The notes below the pieces were generated by a model. It had not been told where the DNA came from. It saw only the letters and a program-made list of their open reading frames with translations, and searched no databases. Both the position numbers and the translations under genes were made by a program. From Actinomycetota bacterium (lineage in GTDB: Bacteria > Actinomycetota > Actinomycetes > Actinomycetales > Microbacteriaceae), in assembly GCA_009704945.1 (NCBI GenBank), contig WLDG01000007.1:1-56612 (forward strand): a stretch of DNA of 56,612 nucleotides, written 5' to 3'. How positions within the stretch are numbered: the first letter of the stretch is position 1; every line of letters starts with the position of its first letter. Of this stretch, positions 9,057-18,123 are shown piece by piece.

Positions 9057-10642
9057 AGTGGGATGTTCCCATGCTTTTTCGGTGGTAACGAAGCACGCTT
9101 GGATTTGAGAGCGCGGAGCGATTTGGCAACTGCAGTTCTGGTGGCAGCGGGCTCAATAATGCCATCTAGCTCGCCTCGCTCAGCAGCGAGAAAAGGACTG
9201 GCCACGTTATAGGTGTATTCCCGGGCTAGCTTGTCTCGAACCTTAGCTATGTCCTCACCTTTTTCTTCAGCTTGCTTGATTTGATCTCTGAACAGGATGT
9301 TCACTGCACCTTGGCCACCCATCACGGCAATTTCAGCAGTTGGCCATGCGAGGTTTATGTCGGCGCCTAGTTGCTTGGATCCCATCACAATGTATGCACC
9401 ACCGTAAGCCTTTCGGGTGATAACGGTCACGAGTGGAACAGTCGCTTCGGCGTATGCATAAAGCAGTTTTGCTCCGCGCCGAATAACTCCAGCCCATTCC
9501 TGGTCGGTTCCGGGAAGGTAACCCGGAACATCTACGAGGGTAAGAATTGGAATTGAAAAAGCATCACAAAATCTCACAAATCTGGCAGCCTTCTCACCGG
9601 CATCAATGTTCAATGTCCCTGCCATTTGAAGTGGTTGGCTGGCAACAATCCCGACCGATTGCCCATCAATTCGTGCGAAGCCGATGATTATGTTTGGAGC
9701 AAACAGCGCCTGTATTTCTAGAAATTCGCCATCATCTACAACGGCTTCAATGACGGTGTGCATGTCGTATGGCTGGTTCGGACTGTCCGGAATCAAAGTG
9801 TTTAGCTTTAGGTCTGATTCCGTGATCTCCATTTCAGCATCGCTCTGGAACTTGATTGGCTCTGACAGGTTATTGTCAGGCAGGTAGCCGACAAGTGCTT
9901 GAACAAAATCAATTGCATCATCTTCATCTGATGCAAGATAGTGGGCTACTCCGGAGGTTTCATTGTGTGCTCGTGCACCACCTAGTTCCTCCATACCAAC
10001 ATCTTCACCGGTGACCGTTTTGATCACGTCAGGTCCGGTCACAAACATGTTGGAAGTTTTGTCAACCATGATTACAAAGTCAGTTAGTGCAGGAGAGTAG
10101 ACGGCACCACCGGCAGCCGGTCCCATGATGATTGAGATTTGTGGAATCACGCCAGATGCGTGAGTGTTTAGTCTAAATATTTCTCCATACTTACCGAGAG
10201 CTATCACTCCCTCCTGGATTCGGGCTCCACCAGAATCCAAAATTCCAATTAGCGGAACACCATTCTTAATGGCATGCTCCATAATCTTGATGATTTTGTT
10301 TCCAGCGGCTTCTCCTAGAGATCCACCGAATATCGTGAAGTCTTGTGAATAAACAGCAACCTGGCGACCGTGGATAGTTCCAAAGCCCGTGACTACGGAG
10401 TCTCCGTAGGGCCTCTTATTTTCCATGCCAAAGGCATTGGAGCGATGCCGCACAAACTCGTCTACTTCAACAAATGATCCTGCATCGAGTAGGAGGTCGA
10501 TTCTCTCTCTAGCTGTTTTCTTGCCCTTAGCGTGCTGTTTCTCAATGGCGGCCTCACCAGCTGCATAAACAGCTTCGTGGTAGCGGTGTTTTAGGTCCTC
10601 GAGCTTGCCGGCTGTTGTTCCTAGATCTGGTTTCTCGCTCAC
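9053..10642 (-). CDS. accD5: Acyl-CoA carboxylase beta chain (carboxyltransferase)
   Basis: Carboxyltransferase of about 529 residues; it moves CO2 from biotin on the alpha chain to acetyl- or propionyl-CoA, feeding fatty acid synthesis. Visible motifs include [36 protein letters not shown], the acyl-CoA oxyanion loop [29 protein letters not shown] and, in the C-terminal half, [14 protein letters not shown] and [14 protein letters not shown] chose GTG at 10642: it gives a normal family N-terminus ([16 protein letters not shown]) and has GAGGAG four bases before it. An in-frame TTG at 10708 has no ribosome site. Acetyl versus propionyl preference cannot be decided by eye. Confidence 0.93.
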   Translation of the reverse strand: MSEKPDLGTTAGKLEDLKHRYHEAVYAAGEAAIEKQHAKGKKTARERIDLLLDAGSFVEVDEFVRHRSNAFGMENKRPYGDSVVTGFGTIHGRQVAVYSQDFTIFGGSLGEAAGNKIIKIMEHAIKNGVPLIGILDSGGARIQEGVIALGKYGEIFRLNTHASGVIPQISIIMGPAAGGAVYSPALTDFVIMVDKTSNMFVTGPDVIKTVTGEDVGMEELGGARAHNETSGVAHYLASDEDDAIDFVQALVGYLPDNNLSEPIKFQSDAEMEITESDLKLNTLIPDSPNQPYDMHTVIEAVVDDGEFLEIQALFAPNIIIGFARIDGQSVGIVASQPLQMAGTLNIDAGEKAARFVRFCDAFSIPILTLVDVPGYLPGTDQEWAGVIRRGAKLLYAYAEATVPLVTVITRKAYGGAYIVMGSKQLGADINLAWPTAEIAVMGGQGAVNILFRDQIKQAEEKGEDIAKVRDKLAREYTYNVASPFLAAERGELDGIIEPAATRTAVAKSLRALKSKRASLPPKKHGNIPL

Positions 10643-10755
10643 AGGTCTCCTCACTAGCCCTCCTACTTTATTGCTGAACTGAAGGCTTGTTTTGCCTACT
10701 TCTGACAAAGAGATTGGAAATTCATTGGGGAAAGCTACAAGTTTTGGCTCTGCAA

Positions 10756-10761
10756 TAGGGT
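10756..10761 (+). promoter_or_regulatory. -10 hexamer of a leaderless birA transcript
   Basis: TAGGGT ends six bases before the birA ATG at 10768, in the divergent region with accD5. No ribosome binding site is present. Confidence 0.5.
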
Positions 10762-10767
10762 TTTCCC

Positions 10768-11496
10768 ATGGATCTTCCTTTGGCTAGGGCTGTCGTGCCA
10801 AACCTTGAGTTCGTCGATTCGATCGACTCCACAAACCTTGCCCTGGCTAGAGAGTACGAGCTATTAGCCGACTTCCACGTTTTAGTTTCAGCCGAACAGA
10901 CCGCTGGTCAGGGTCGAGCGGGTCGGAGCTGGGTTTCAGAAAAAGGATCTTCAATTTCCCTCTCAGTTTTGCTCCGTCCAGTTCATCAACAAAACTCATC
11001 GCTGGTAACTCTGTTGATAGCGGTAAGTGCTCATCAGGCACTACACAAGTTGTTTCCAGAAATAGCTCTTTCAATCAAGTGGCCAAATGACCTACTTATT
11101 GGCGAGCGTAAGTTGGCAGGTATCTTGGCGAGTTTGAATCCAGATCAGAGCATTGTTGCAGGCATCGGGATTAATCTTGCAGACCAGCGAGCTCCTGAAA
11201 ATGCAATTGCACTGGCGGAACTAGTGGACACAGATTTTGACAGCACGCTGTCGGCAGTCTTGGCCCAGCTAAAGTCAAACTGGAATCTCTGGCAAAACTC
11301 GTCTAATACCAGTTGGTTGATTGATTACCTGAAAACTCACTGTTCAACAATTGGAAGCGCTATTCGAGCAGAGCTGGTTACGGGTGAGAGTATTGTCGGG
11401 ACTGCTATTGATATTGAGTCGGACGGCAGGCTCAGGGTAATGGCCGATAGAGAACACTTATTGGCGGCAGCAGATGTTTGGCACTTGCGCAAGTAG
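10768..11496 (+). CDS. birA: Biotin--[acetyl-CoA carboxylase] ligase
   Basis: A 242-residue monofunctional biotin protein ligase. It has no N-terminal helix-turn-helix, so it cannot act as the bifunctional E. coli BirA repressor. The catalytic domain shows FVDSIDSTN, the adenylate loop [35 protein letters not shown] with the biotin-contacting lysine, and IVAGIGINL. It would attach biotin to Lys554 of the alpha chain encoded at 2337-4106. It diverges from accD5 and leads a short operon with purK and purE (nine-base gap to purK), the same neighbours as in Mycobacterium. Confidence 0.93.
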   Translation: MDLPLARAVVPNLEFVDSIDSTNLALAREYELLADFHVLVSAEQTAGQGRAGRSWVSEKGSSISLSVLLRPVHQQNSSLVTLLIAVSAHQALHKLFPEIALSIKWPNDLLIGERKLAGILASLNPDQSIVAGIGINLADQRAPENAIALAELVDTDFDSTLSAVLAQLKSNWNLWQNSSNTSWLIDYLKTHCSTIGSAIRAELVTGESIVGTAIDIESDGRLRVMADREHLLAAADVWHLRK

Positions 11497-11505
11497 AGAG
11501 GGCAT

Positions 11506-12633
11506 ATGACCAGAATTGGCGTTATCGGTGGTGGCCAATTAGCTCGAATGATGCAACCCGCAGCTATCGCTCTCGGGGTTGAGTTGAGAGTGCTAGCTGA
11601 GTCCGAGAATTCTTCAGCTCATCAAGCCGTCAGCATGGTGGGGGACTACAACGAATTTTCTGTCCTAGAGAATTTTTCAAAAACTGTCGATGTAATCACC
11701 TTTGACCATGAGCATGTCCCTGTTTCTCATCTCGCAAAACTTGAAGAGACCGGCGTACTGGTGAGACCAGGTGCGGGAGCACTTATTCACGCACAAAACA
11801 AGCTGGTCATGCGACAAGCTATGGAAAAACTTTCTCTCCCACAGCCAATCTGGCAAGAAGTCCGTTCTGAAAGAGATCTGCAGAACTTCCTCAACGATCA
11901 TGCTCAGGCCGTTGTGAAGACCCCAATTGGAGGTTATGACGGTAAGGGGGTGAGAGTCGTGACCAAGACTTCCGAAGTGGCGGATTGGTTAGAAAACTTA
12001 GAACAGTTCGGTGGCAGTTTGCTGGCAGAACAGAAAATTGATTTCCAGCGCGAGCTCTCTCAACTGAGTGCGAGAAACGCTAATGGTGAGTTCTCAGCGT
12101 GGCCTTTAGTTCAAACCAATCAACACAAAGGTGTTTGCTCAGAGGTTATTGCTCCAGCACCTGGGACTAGTGACCTAGCTCTAGCTTCAAAGATTGCTCA
12201 GACAGTTGCCGAGGGACTGAATGTTACAGGTGTTATGGCAGTTGAGCTGTTTGAAGATTCGGCTGGAAGACTTCTTATAAATGAATTAGCAATGAGACCC
12301 CACAACTCCGGACACTTCTCAATTGAAGGATCAGTTACGTCGCAATTTGAGCAGCATCTGCGAGCAGTAGCTAATCTGCCGCTTGGCGCAACAGACATGA
12401 AGTCCGATATGGCAGTCATGGTCAATCTGCTGGGTGTTGATGACAAAAACACTTTCGTCGAACATTACCCGGCGGTTATGAAAAAGTTTCCAAGGGTGAA
12501 ATTCCATTCTTATGAAAAATCTGCCCGAGCAGGACGCAAAATGGGGCACCTCACTACATTGGGTTCTAATGCCAAAGAAATTTTGGACATGACTCTCGCG
12601 GCAAGAGATGCACTCTATAGAGGCGGTGTCTAA
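11506..12633 (+). CDS. purK: 5-(carboxyamino)imidazole ribonucleotide synthase
   Basis: A 375-residue ATP-grasp enzyme of purine biosynthesis that makes N5-carboxyaminoimidazole ribonucleotide from AIR, bicarbonate and ATP. The N-terminus has the nucleotide-binding GVIGGGQLARMM, and the ATP-grasp core shows VVKTPIGGYDGKGVRVV, ELSQLSAR, APAP and NELAMRPHNSGH, all PurK signatures. GAGAGGG lies three bases before the ATG. Its TAA stop supplies the first bases of the purE -10 hexamer. The product feeds PurE encoded next. Confidence 0.95.
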   Translation: MTRIGVIGGGQLARMMQPAAIALGVELRVLAESENSSAHQAVSMVGDYNEFSVLENFSKTVDVITFDHEHVPVSHLAKLEETGVLVRPGAGALIHAQNKLVMRQAMEKLSLPQPIWQEVRSERDLQNFLNDHAQAVVKTPIGGYDGKGVRVVTKTSEVADWLENLEQFGGSLLAEQKIDFQRELSQLSARNANGEFSAWPLVQTNQHKGVCSEVIAPAPGTSDLALASKIAQTVAEGLNVTGVMAVELFEDSAGRLLINELAMRPHNSGHFSIEGSVTSQFEQHLRAVANLPLGATDMKSDMAVMVNLLGVDDKNTFVEHYPAVMKKFPRVKFHSYEKSARAGRKMGHLTTLGSNAKEILDMTLAARDALYRGGV

Positions 12634-12636
12634 GCT
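12631..12636 (+). promoter_or_regulatory. -10 hexamer of a leaderless purE transcript
   Basis: TAAGCT, whose first three bases are the purK stop codon, ends six bases before the purE ATG at 12643. The 13-base string from 12631 to 12643 recurs exactly at 54672-54684, upstream of gltX. Confidence 0.5.
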
Positions 12637-12642
12637 TTAGTT

Positions 12643-13131
12643 ATGGCTAGCGTTGCAATTGTTATGGGATCTGACTCTGACTGGAAAGTCATGCAGCAGG
12701 CTCAACTTGTTTTGAATGAATTCGGAGTTGATTCCGATGTTGAAGTTTTAAGCGCTCACCGCACACCAGAAAAAATGATTAGCTGGGGCAAGGAAGCCGC
12801 TTCCAAAGGAATCAAAATAATCATTGCTGGCGCTGGCGGCGCGGCACACTTACCTGGAATGTTGGCATCCGTTAGTTCACTTCCAGTCATTGGTGTTCCG
12901 GTTTCACTAAATAACTTGGATGGAATGGATTCTCTTCTTTCTATTGTGCAGATGCCGGCTGGAGTTCCGGTTGCCACCGTCTCTATTGATGGAGCAAAAA
13001 ATGCGGGACTGCTTGCACTCAAGATTTTGGGCATCTCAGATGTAGCCATTCAGAAAAAACTCGACATTTACAGAGAAGACCTTCAGAAACTAGTTGAAGA
13101 AAAAAACAAAAATCTAAAATCCAGCCTTTAG
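12643..13131 (+). CDS. purE: N5-carboxyaminoimidazole ribonucleotide mutase
   Basis: A 162-residue class I PurE that shifts the carboxyl group of N5-CAIR to C4 (CAIR). Motifs: [13 protein letters not shown] for phosphate binding, the catalytic [20 protein letters not shown] and PVIGVPVS. Length is normal. It has no Shine-Dalgarno; the TAAGCT element at 12631 explains the start. The 83-base gap to the next gene contains a weak A/T-flanked inverted repeat near 13146-13173 that I do not call a terminator. Confidence 0.95.
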   Translation: MASVAIVMGSDSDWKVMQQAQLVLNEFGVDSDVEVLSAHRTPEKMISWGKEAASKGIKIIIAGAGGAAHLPGMLASVSSLPVIGVPVSLNNLDGMDSLLSIVQMPAGVPVATVSIDGAKNAGLLALKILGISDVAIQKKLDIYREDLQKLVEEKNKNLKSSL

Positions 13132-13214
13132 GCAGCTAAATCCTCAAAACCACCCGACTCATCAGGGTTTTTTCAGAATCTCAACCTAGGGTTGAAGGTA
13201 GCTGGAGGTGAGTC

Positions 13215-13712
13215 ATGCCTAAATTTCGTACTTTTTTGATTGCGGCGACTTCACTTACCCTGCTCACCGGCTGCTCCGTCTTCTATCCAAATTGGGGAGC
13301 TGAAGGCTTGCCTGAAGAGGAGCTAACTAGCTCTCCTGCCACCGAGGAATCCCCAACCGAATCTGATTCGCCCGAACCAACTCAGGAGCCGACCCAAACC
13401 GCGATTCCGAAGGAAAAAGTCACTGTCGAGATCTTGATGGCAGTCGTCGAAGAAGAGATTGGTGTTCTGACAGTTGTAGCACGAATTCCAACCATTAATG
13501 AAAGCGATGGAAAGTGCAAGGTTCGTTTCCTAAGTGGAAATGTTGAAGAAACTTTAGAAGTAGCAGCCGAGCCATCTGCTGGCTATACCCAGTGTTACCC
13601 AATCGAACTCCCACTAGCGGATCTGCCAAGTGGTAACGGGGTGGTGACAGTAAGTTACGAGTCCGAACGCCACATCGGAGAATCCGCTGCGACTTCGGTG
13701 GTCATTCCATAA
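13215..13712 (+). CDS. Secreted lipoprotein of unknown function
   Basis: A 165-residue protein with a lipoprotein signal: positively charged start, hydrophobic stretch, and lipobox LLTGC with acylated Cys20. A Ser/Thr/Pro/Glu-rich linker (about residues 33-65; ESPTESDSPEPTQEPTQ) would act as a spacer from the membrane. The C-terminal 90 residues (VTVEILMAVVEEEIG...) look like a single beta-rich domain with two cysteines that may pair. A strong ribosome site GGAGG lies six bases before the ATG. The stop shares one base with the ATG of the large LysM protein, so the two are coupled and may work together at the cell surface. I recognise no family. Confidence 0.75.
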   Translation: MPKFRTFLIAATSLTLLTGCSVFYPNWGAEGLPEEELTSSPATEESPTESDSPEPTQEPTQTAIPKEKVTVEILMAVVEEEIGVLTVVARIPTINESDGKCKVRFLSGNVEETLEVAAEPSAGYTQCYPIELPLADLPSGNGVVTVSYESERHIGESAATSVVIP

Positions 13713-16700
13713 TGAAAAAGACTCTTACGACTCTTGTGTCGAGTGCGCTTATCGCAACAGTTTTAGTGGCAATGCCGCAACCTGCACAAGCCGCTCCACC
13801 AGGTAGTGCCTTTGATCCAGGGCTAATAATCAGCGACAGTGTCTTTTTTGATTTTGGAGCAATGACGGTTGACGAAATTCAAAGGTTTTTGGATTCCAGA
13901 GTCACGAACTGTCGAGCCACTGATCCAGCACTCGACTGTCTAAAGGATGCAAAGTTTGTCATCCCCGATACCCCGGCAACCGGACCTAACGAAGTTGGTC
14001 CTTGTGCAGCGATTCCTGGCAATCCCCAAGCATCTGCGGCACAGCTAATTCATGCAATTTCCGTAGCGTGTGGGATAAATCCTCGGGTGTTAATCGTTAC
14101 GCTGCAAAAAGAGCAAGGCTTAGTTACTTCAACCAGACCCACTGACTATATGTATAGGGCAGCAATGGGCTTTGGTTGTCCGGATTCTGACCCGGCAATC
14201 TGTGGAAAAGTCTTCGTCGGGCTTTTCAACCAAATGTATAGAGCGGCCAAGCAGTTCCGCTGGTATGGCAATCCAGCAGGGTCTTTCACCTATTGGAGAC
14301 CAGGCCGCGTCATCAGCATGCGCTTTCACCCTAGAGCCGCCTGTGGCAGCAAGAGCTTTTTGCTGAAGAACCAGGCAACCGCCAATCTTTACTACTACAC
14401 CCCATACACCCCAAATGATGCGGCGCTTCGCAATCTCTATGGCACTGGCGACAGCTGCTCGGCATATGGAAATAGAAACTTCTGGCGCTTCTATCACGAC
14501 TGGTTTGGCTCTCCGATCGGCGGAGGTTACCTGCTCAAATCTGAGACCTCAGGTAACTATCTAATTGTGAATAACCAGCGCTATTTGGTTTCTGATCCGA
14601 AACTATTTGCATCTTTGGAACCACTGGGTCCGTTGGGTGAAATCTCCCAGGCCTATCTCGACAGCTTTACAGACGCAGGCACCATGGGACACATGGTGGT
14701 CGATAGCTCCTCAACAACGCGATTCGTTCTGGCAGGTTCTAAGAAGTATGAAGTCACAGATTGCGCTATCGCTAGCGAGTATGGCTTAGATTGCAACGCA
14801 GCTATCCCACTGCTTCCACTTCAGCTGGCCAACTTTGATTCTGGTGGAGCACTTACTCGCCTAACCAGCGTTGGGGGAGCCCAGTATTGGGTGGAGGATG
14901 GCAAGTATCGATTAGTGGTTGATCCGCTTGCTCTCAATACAGTTGGCGGACAAGCTGAGCGCCAGATTGATTTGAATGTTGAACAGGTGGCGACAATTAC
15001 TCCCGGCGCTCCGCTCGCGTCCGAGCTTGCAAGGTTTGCTCTAGCGGGATCTAATGATGTATTGGTGGCTAGCGGTGGCAAGACCTATCGGTTCGTTGCG
15101 TCTCTGGCGAGCGCCACAAACCTGCAGCGCTGGTTTGTTTCAACCGGGGCGACGGTTGAAGCTTCAGTCATAGCTCCGAGCCTTCACCCAGAGCTAATCA
15201 GAGGATTCGTGTCATCCGCCAGCGGTAGTGCTTTCGTCATAACTCCGGATGGGAAGTTGCCGATCACCGATGCTGCCAACTGGACTTCCCAGTTTGTAGT
15301 GGTGCCCGACAACCTGCTAGCTGCTATCCCAACTGTGCAAGGACAGCTCTCGACACCTGTGATGGTTGGCGCCCCAGGCAATCAGTTGAGCTATCTAATC
15401 ACCGGAGCTACTCGCAGAAGCTCAACCTCAGCGGACATGACTTCTAGATTCTTGTCTGTTTTGAAACAGGACAAGGTTGTTCAAATACCGCAGGCTGCGA
15501 TTAATTCACTGCTGAATGCTGGATTAGCAATCGCTCCAGGCTCGATTGTTCGACAGGGCAACAGTTACTTCCTGGCCGATGGCATCAGCAATCTCGTGCG
15601 CCTGGAGTCGCTTGCCCAATCACAGAGCGTCTCAAGTTCCAAGGTGTTCACCTATCGATCTGCAGACTTGGCCAGCTTCCAAATCCGAAGCAGATTTAAC
15701 TCAATCAAGGTTCAATGTAACTCGGGGCAGTATCTACTGGATAAGGGAGCCCTGCACCGGATTTCAGATGTTGCCATTGCTGAATTCCCCGGAACTGCCT
15801 ATCCGCTTGCGAGCAGCACCTGCAGTGCTCTAAAGCTTTCAGATCGCGTAGTCGGCCCATTTATGAGAGACAACCGTGGACTTCTTTTCTATATAGAGGA
15901 TGGCAAGAAGAGAAGAGTTTCTAATTGGGATCAGCTGGCAAAGCTGCGCGGCGATGGTCCTGGCCACATAGAAGCCTCCGCTTACTTTGCAAGCAAGATC
16001 CCCGCTGGTGCCGCGGCTCCACAATCAGTGACGCTGCCAAGCGGTGGAACTGTTCCATCTGGTGAGTTTGGAGATTTAGTGTTTGGCGGCACTCTGCCGA
16101 CCCCAACTCCGACACCAACTACTTCACCAACCCCAACGCCTACCCAGACCCAAACTCCAACCCCTTCACCAACCCAGACGGAGAGTGCAAATCCTGCTAC
16201 TTACCGAGTAGTTGCTGGTGACACTCTTGGCGGGATAGCCAGGAGATTTGGTGTTAGCGTCAGCAGCATTCAGCAGCTCAACAACATGGGTAGCTCAACA
16301 ACGATTCGCGTTGGACAGGTCTTGCGCATTCCAAGCAACTCGACAGCAACACCTTCTCCCACACCAACTCAGACGGCTACCCCTTCACCATCGCCTTCGC
16401 CGACTCCCTCACCTACGCCCACAGCAACTACTTACACTGTGAAGTCAGGGGATACGCTTTCTAGGATTGCAGCTTCGTTCGGGGTAAGTGTCAGCAGCAT
16501 TCAGCAACTGAACAATCTGGGCACTTCAACCACCATTCGAGTTGGCCAGGTGCTCAGGATTCCAACTGGTGGTAGCACGCCGACTGCCAGCCCAACCCCG
16601 ACACCAACTCCTACCCAGCGGACCTACGCAATTAGGTCAGGGGATACCTTGATCTCAATTGCCAGAAGGTTTGGAGTTACCGTTAGCAGCATTCAGGAGC

Positions 16701-16762
16701 TCAACAACATAACGAATGCCAACAACATTCGGGTCGGTCAGGTTCTAAAGATTCCAGGCTGA
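13712..16762 (+). CDS. Large secreted protein with an N-terminal wall-hydrolase-like domain, beta-repeats and three LysM domains
   Basis: A 1016-residue exported protein. A Sec signal ends near AQA at residue 27. Residues about 35-270 form a cysteine-containing domain (LIHAISVACGINPRVLIVTLQKEQGLV, PAGSFTYWRPG, YNTPYTP-like YYYTPYTPND) found in actinobacterial surface proteins and resembling a lysozyme-like fold; Glu in LQKEQGL is a candidate catalytic residue (inference). Residues 270-790 hold about nine degenerate units of the form Y-V-x-D/G-G-K-x-R/Y-x-V/I, perhaps a beta-propeller. Three LysM peptidoglycan-binding domains follow at about 830-873, 907-950 and 971-1015, joined by Pro/Thr/Ser linkers. 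It is coupled to the upstream lipoprotein gene and overlaps galE by 18 bases tail-to-tail. Confidence 0.85.
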   Translation: MKKTLTTLVSSALIATVLVAMPQPAQAAPPGSAFDPGLIISDSVFFDFGAMTVDEIQRFLDSRVTNCRATDPALDCLKDAKFVIPDTPATGPNEVGPCAAIPGNPQASAAQLIHAISVACGINPRVLIVTLQKEQGLVTSTRPTDYMYRAAMGFGCPDSDPAICGKVFVGLFNQMYRAAKQFRWYGNPAGSFTYWRPGRVISMRFHPRAACGSKSFLLKNQATANLYYYTPYTPNDAALRNLYGTGDSCSAYGNRNFWRFYHDWFGSPIGGGYLLKSETSGNYLIVNNQRYLVSDPKLFASLEPLGPLGEISQAYLDSFTDAGTMGHMVVDSSSTTRFVLAGSKKYEVTDCAIASEYGLDCNAAIPLLPLQLANFDSGGALTRLTSVGGAQYWVEDGKYRLVVDPLALNTVGGQAERQIDLNVEQVATITPGAPLASELARFALAGSNDVLVASGGKTYRFVASLASATNLQRWFVSTGATVEASVIAPSLHPELIRGFVSSASGSAFVITPDGKLPITDAANWTSQFVVVPDNLLAAIPTVQGQLSTPVMVGAPGNQLSYLITGATRRSSTSADMTSRFLSVLKQDKVVQIPQAAINSLLNAGLAIAPGSIVRQGNSYFLADGISNLVRLESLAQSQSVSSSKVFTYRSADLASFQIRSRFNSIKVQCNSGQYLLDKGALHRISDVAIAEFPGTAYPLASSTCSALKLSDRVVGPFMRDNRGLLFYIEDGKKRRVSNWDQLAKLRGDGPGHIEASAYFASKIPAGAAAPQSVTLPSGGTVPSGEFGDLVFGGTLPTPTPTPTTSPTPTPTQTQTPTPSPTQTESANPATYRVVAGDTLGGIARRFGVSVSSIQQLNNMGSSTTIRVGQVLRIPSNSTATPSPTPTQTATPSPSPSPTPSPTPTATTYTVKSGDTLSRIAASFGVSVSSIQQLNNLGTSTTIRVGQVLRIPTGGSTPTASPTPTPTPTQRTYAIRSGDTLISIARRFGVTVSSIQELNNITNANNIRVGQVLKIPG
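16201..16759 (+). repeat. Three LysM-coding repeats with Pro/Thr-coding linkers
   Basis: Three copies of a roughly 130-base unit start near 16201, 16433 and 16624. Copies one and two share long identical runs, such as GTCAGCAGCATTCAGCA; the third is more diverged. The linkers (16090-16190, 16342-16425, 16580-16620) are low-complexity CCAAC/CCGAC/ACC-type triplets coding Thr-Pro repeats, a likely site of length variation by slippage or recombination. Confidence 0.85.
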
Positions 16763-17689
16763 GTCGATGATTTCAGTTAGCCCGTAGCGTGCCTTCAGGC
16801 CCAGTTCTTTTTCCATTCGATCAACATTTGCCACGAGCTTGGGAGGATCGCCAGCTCGGCGCTCGCTTACCTCGTATTGAAAGTTAAGTCCACTGACCTT
16901 TTTTAGCTCATCTAGAACTTCAATTACTGAGGCTCCCTTGCCAGTGCCAATGTTGAATACATCGAACGGTCTACTTTCACGTCCCAGATAGTCAACCGCT
17001 GCAATGTGGGCGAGTGCTAAGTCATTCACGTGAACGTAATCGCGAATGCAGCTGCCATCGGGGGTGGGGTAGTCGTTGCCAAACACCACAGGAGACTTAC
17101 CTGCTCGCAACTGTCCAATTGCAATTGGAATCAGGTTTAGGGCTGCCGTATCAGCCAGTCCGGCCTTGCCAGTTCCTGCCACGTTGAAATATCTAAGGCT
17201 GACCGCTCGTAATCCCCATTGCTTGGCGTTAGCACTCATCCACTCACCAATTAGCTTGGTTTGTCCATATGGATTGATTGGGGTTGTTGGATCATCTTCG
17301 GACACACTGTCTTTATTTGGCATTCCATAGGTTGCTGCGGACGATGAAAAAACTAATTTGTGATGGGATGTGCTGCGCATCGCCAATAGAAGGTTTGCTA
17401 GCCCACCGATGTTGTCCTTGAAATAAAGCTCTGGTTTTTCTACCGATTCTCCAACTTGCTTTCGAGCTGCTAGGTGAATAACGGCATCAAAACCCTTGCT
17501 CAAAAGCTTCTCTAACTGGCCGATTGCACTCTCTGCTGCCAGGTCAATCTGGGCAACTTCACAAGACACTCGGTCGCCAAGGCCGGTCGATAGATTGTCA
17601 ATCACTGTGCACTCGAGGCCTGCTTGCTGGGCTTGCCAGACGATGTGGGAGCCGATGTAGCCAGCCCCGCCAGTCACCAAGAGTTTCAT
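16745..17689 (-). CDS. galE: UDP-glucose 4-epimerase
   Basis: A 314-residue extended short-chain dehydrogenase that interconverts UDP-glucose and UDP-galactose. NAD site VTGGAGYIGSHIV at the N-terminus, LAARKQVGESVE, the catalytic FSSSAATYG and Tyr-x3-Lys in NPYGQTKLIGE, then RYFNVAGT and the sugar-site RDYVHVNDLA. It probably supplies UDP-galactose for the envelope glycans built by the neighbouring glycosyltransferase. It has no ribosome site; TAGCCT six bases before the ATG suggests a leaderless transcript. The 3' end overlaps the LysM gene by 18 bases on the opposite strand. Confidence 0.94.
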   Translation of the reverse strand: MKLLVTGGAGYIGSHIVWQAQQAGLECTVIDNLSTGLGDRVSCEVAQIDLAAESAIGQLEKLLSKGFDAVIHLAARKQVGESVEKPELYFKDNIGGLANLLLAMRSTSHHKLVFSSSAATYGMPNKDSVSEDDPTTPINPYGQTKLIGEWMSANAKQWGLRAVSLRYFNVAGTGKAGLADTAALNLIPIAIGQLRAGKSPVVFGNDYPTPDGSCIRDYVHVNDLALAHIAAVDYLGRESRPFDVFNIGTGKGASVIEVLDELKKVSGLNFQYEVSERRAGDPPKLVANVDRMEKELGLKARYGLTEIIDSAWNL

Positions 17690-17695
17690 GGCTAA

Positions 17696-17701
17696 AGGCT
17701 A
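17696..17701 (-). promoter_or_regulatory. -10 hexamer of a leaderless galE transcript
   Basis: TAGCCT then TTAGCC then the ATG at 17689. The same hexamer, at the same distance, precedes crtB. Confidence 0.5.
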
Positions 17702-17748
17702 CCTTGAGGCTTTCCTCACAGTTTGGTAACCGACCACTAAAACTCAAC

Positions 17749-17778
17749 TTGACAAGGTCATACTTACACCGCTGTAAT
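17749..17778 (+). promoter_or_regulatory. Housekeeping-type promoter of the whiB2-like gene
   Basis: A perfect TTGACA (17749-17754) is followed after 18 bases by TGTAAT (17773-17778); an alternative -10 is TAATTA at 17775. Transcription would start near 17785, giving a leader of about 27 bases that carries GGAGGG. This is the most consensus-like -35 element seen in the window. Confidence 0.5.
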
Positions 17779-17811
17779 TACAGAAGCGTTATTCAACTGG
17801 AGGGAAGCGGC

Positions 17812-18117
17812 GTGGAGAAAAACCAAGTGCCTGCTAATTGGTTCGTAGATGTCCTAAAGCTGGGGGTAGCAAAAGCCTACGGCGGGGAACTAGATGGTGA
17901 CCCACTGGCTTGGCAAGAAGATGCACTTTGTGCACAAACAGACCCTGAAGCTTTTTTCCCAGAAAAGGGCGGCTCCACCAGAGATGCCAAGAGAATCTGT
18001 GCTCAGTGCACGGTTCGAGCCGAGTGTCTTGAGTATGCGCTCAAGAATGATGAGCGGTTTGGAATCTGGGGTGGTTTGTCTGAACGTGAGCGTCGTCGAC
18101 TGCGCCGTCGCGCATAG
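17812..18117 (+). CDS. whiB2: WhiB-family iron-sulfur regulator, WhiB2-like
   Basis: A 101-residue WhiB protein. Four cysteines for a [4Fe-4S] cluster are in LCAQTD, RICAQCTVRAEC; the GIWGG turn and the basic C-terminus RERRRLRRRA for DNA binding follow. The start is GTG with GGAGGG seven bases upstream; longer in-frame extension would run through the promoter and galE start. Synteny with an Rv3259-like gene and phosphomannomutase a few kb away matches Mycobacterium whiB2 (Rv3260c), a regulator of septation and cell division. The large glycosyltransferase gene starts six bases after the stop. Confidence 0.9.
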   Translation: MEKNQVPANWFVDVLKLGVAKAYGGELDGDPLAWQEDALCAQTDPEAFFPEKGGSTRDAKRICAQCTVRAECLEYALKNDERFGIWGGLSERERRRLRRRA

Positions 18118-18123
18118 TTAATC

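Noticed and set aside
10643-10708. AccD5 start at TTG 10708
   Set aside because: No ribosome site; GTG 10642 has GAGGAG at correct distance and yields the family-like N-terminus.
13146-13173. A/T-flanked inverted repeat AAAACC...GGTTTT after purE, possible terminator
   Set aside because: Only six base pairs, four of them A-T, with a 14-base loop, and the T-run is consumed by the stem. Not strong enough to call.
16090-16760. CRISPR-like or minisatellite array
   Set aside because: The repeats are in frame, coding LysM domains and Thr-Pro linkers, and not of constant length with unique spacers.
17524-17811. N-terminal extension of the WhiB2-like protein to 17524
   Set aside because: It covers the galE start and the TTGACA promoter, whereas GTG 17812 has an ideal ribosome site and gives a normal-length WhiB.
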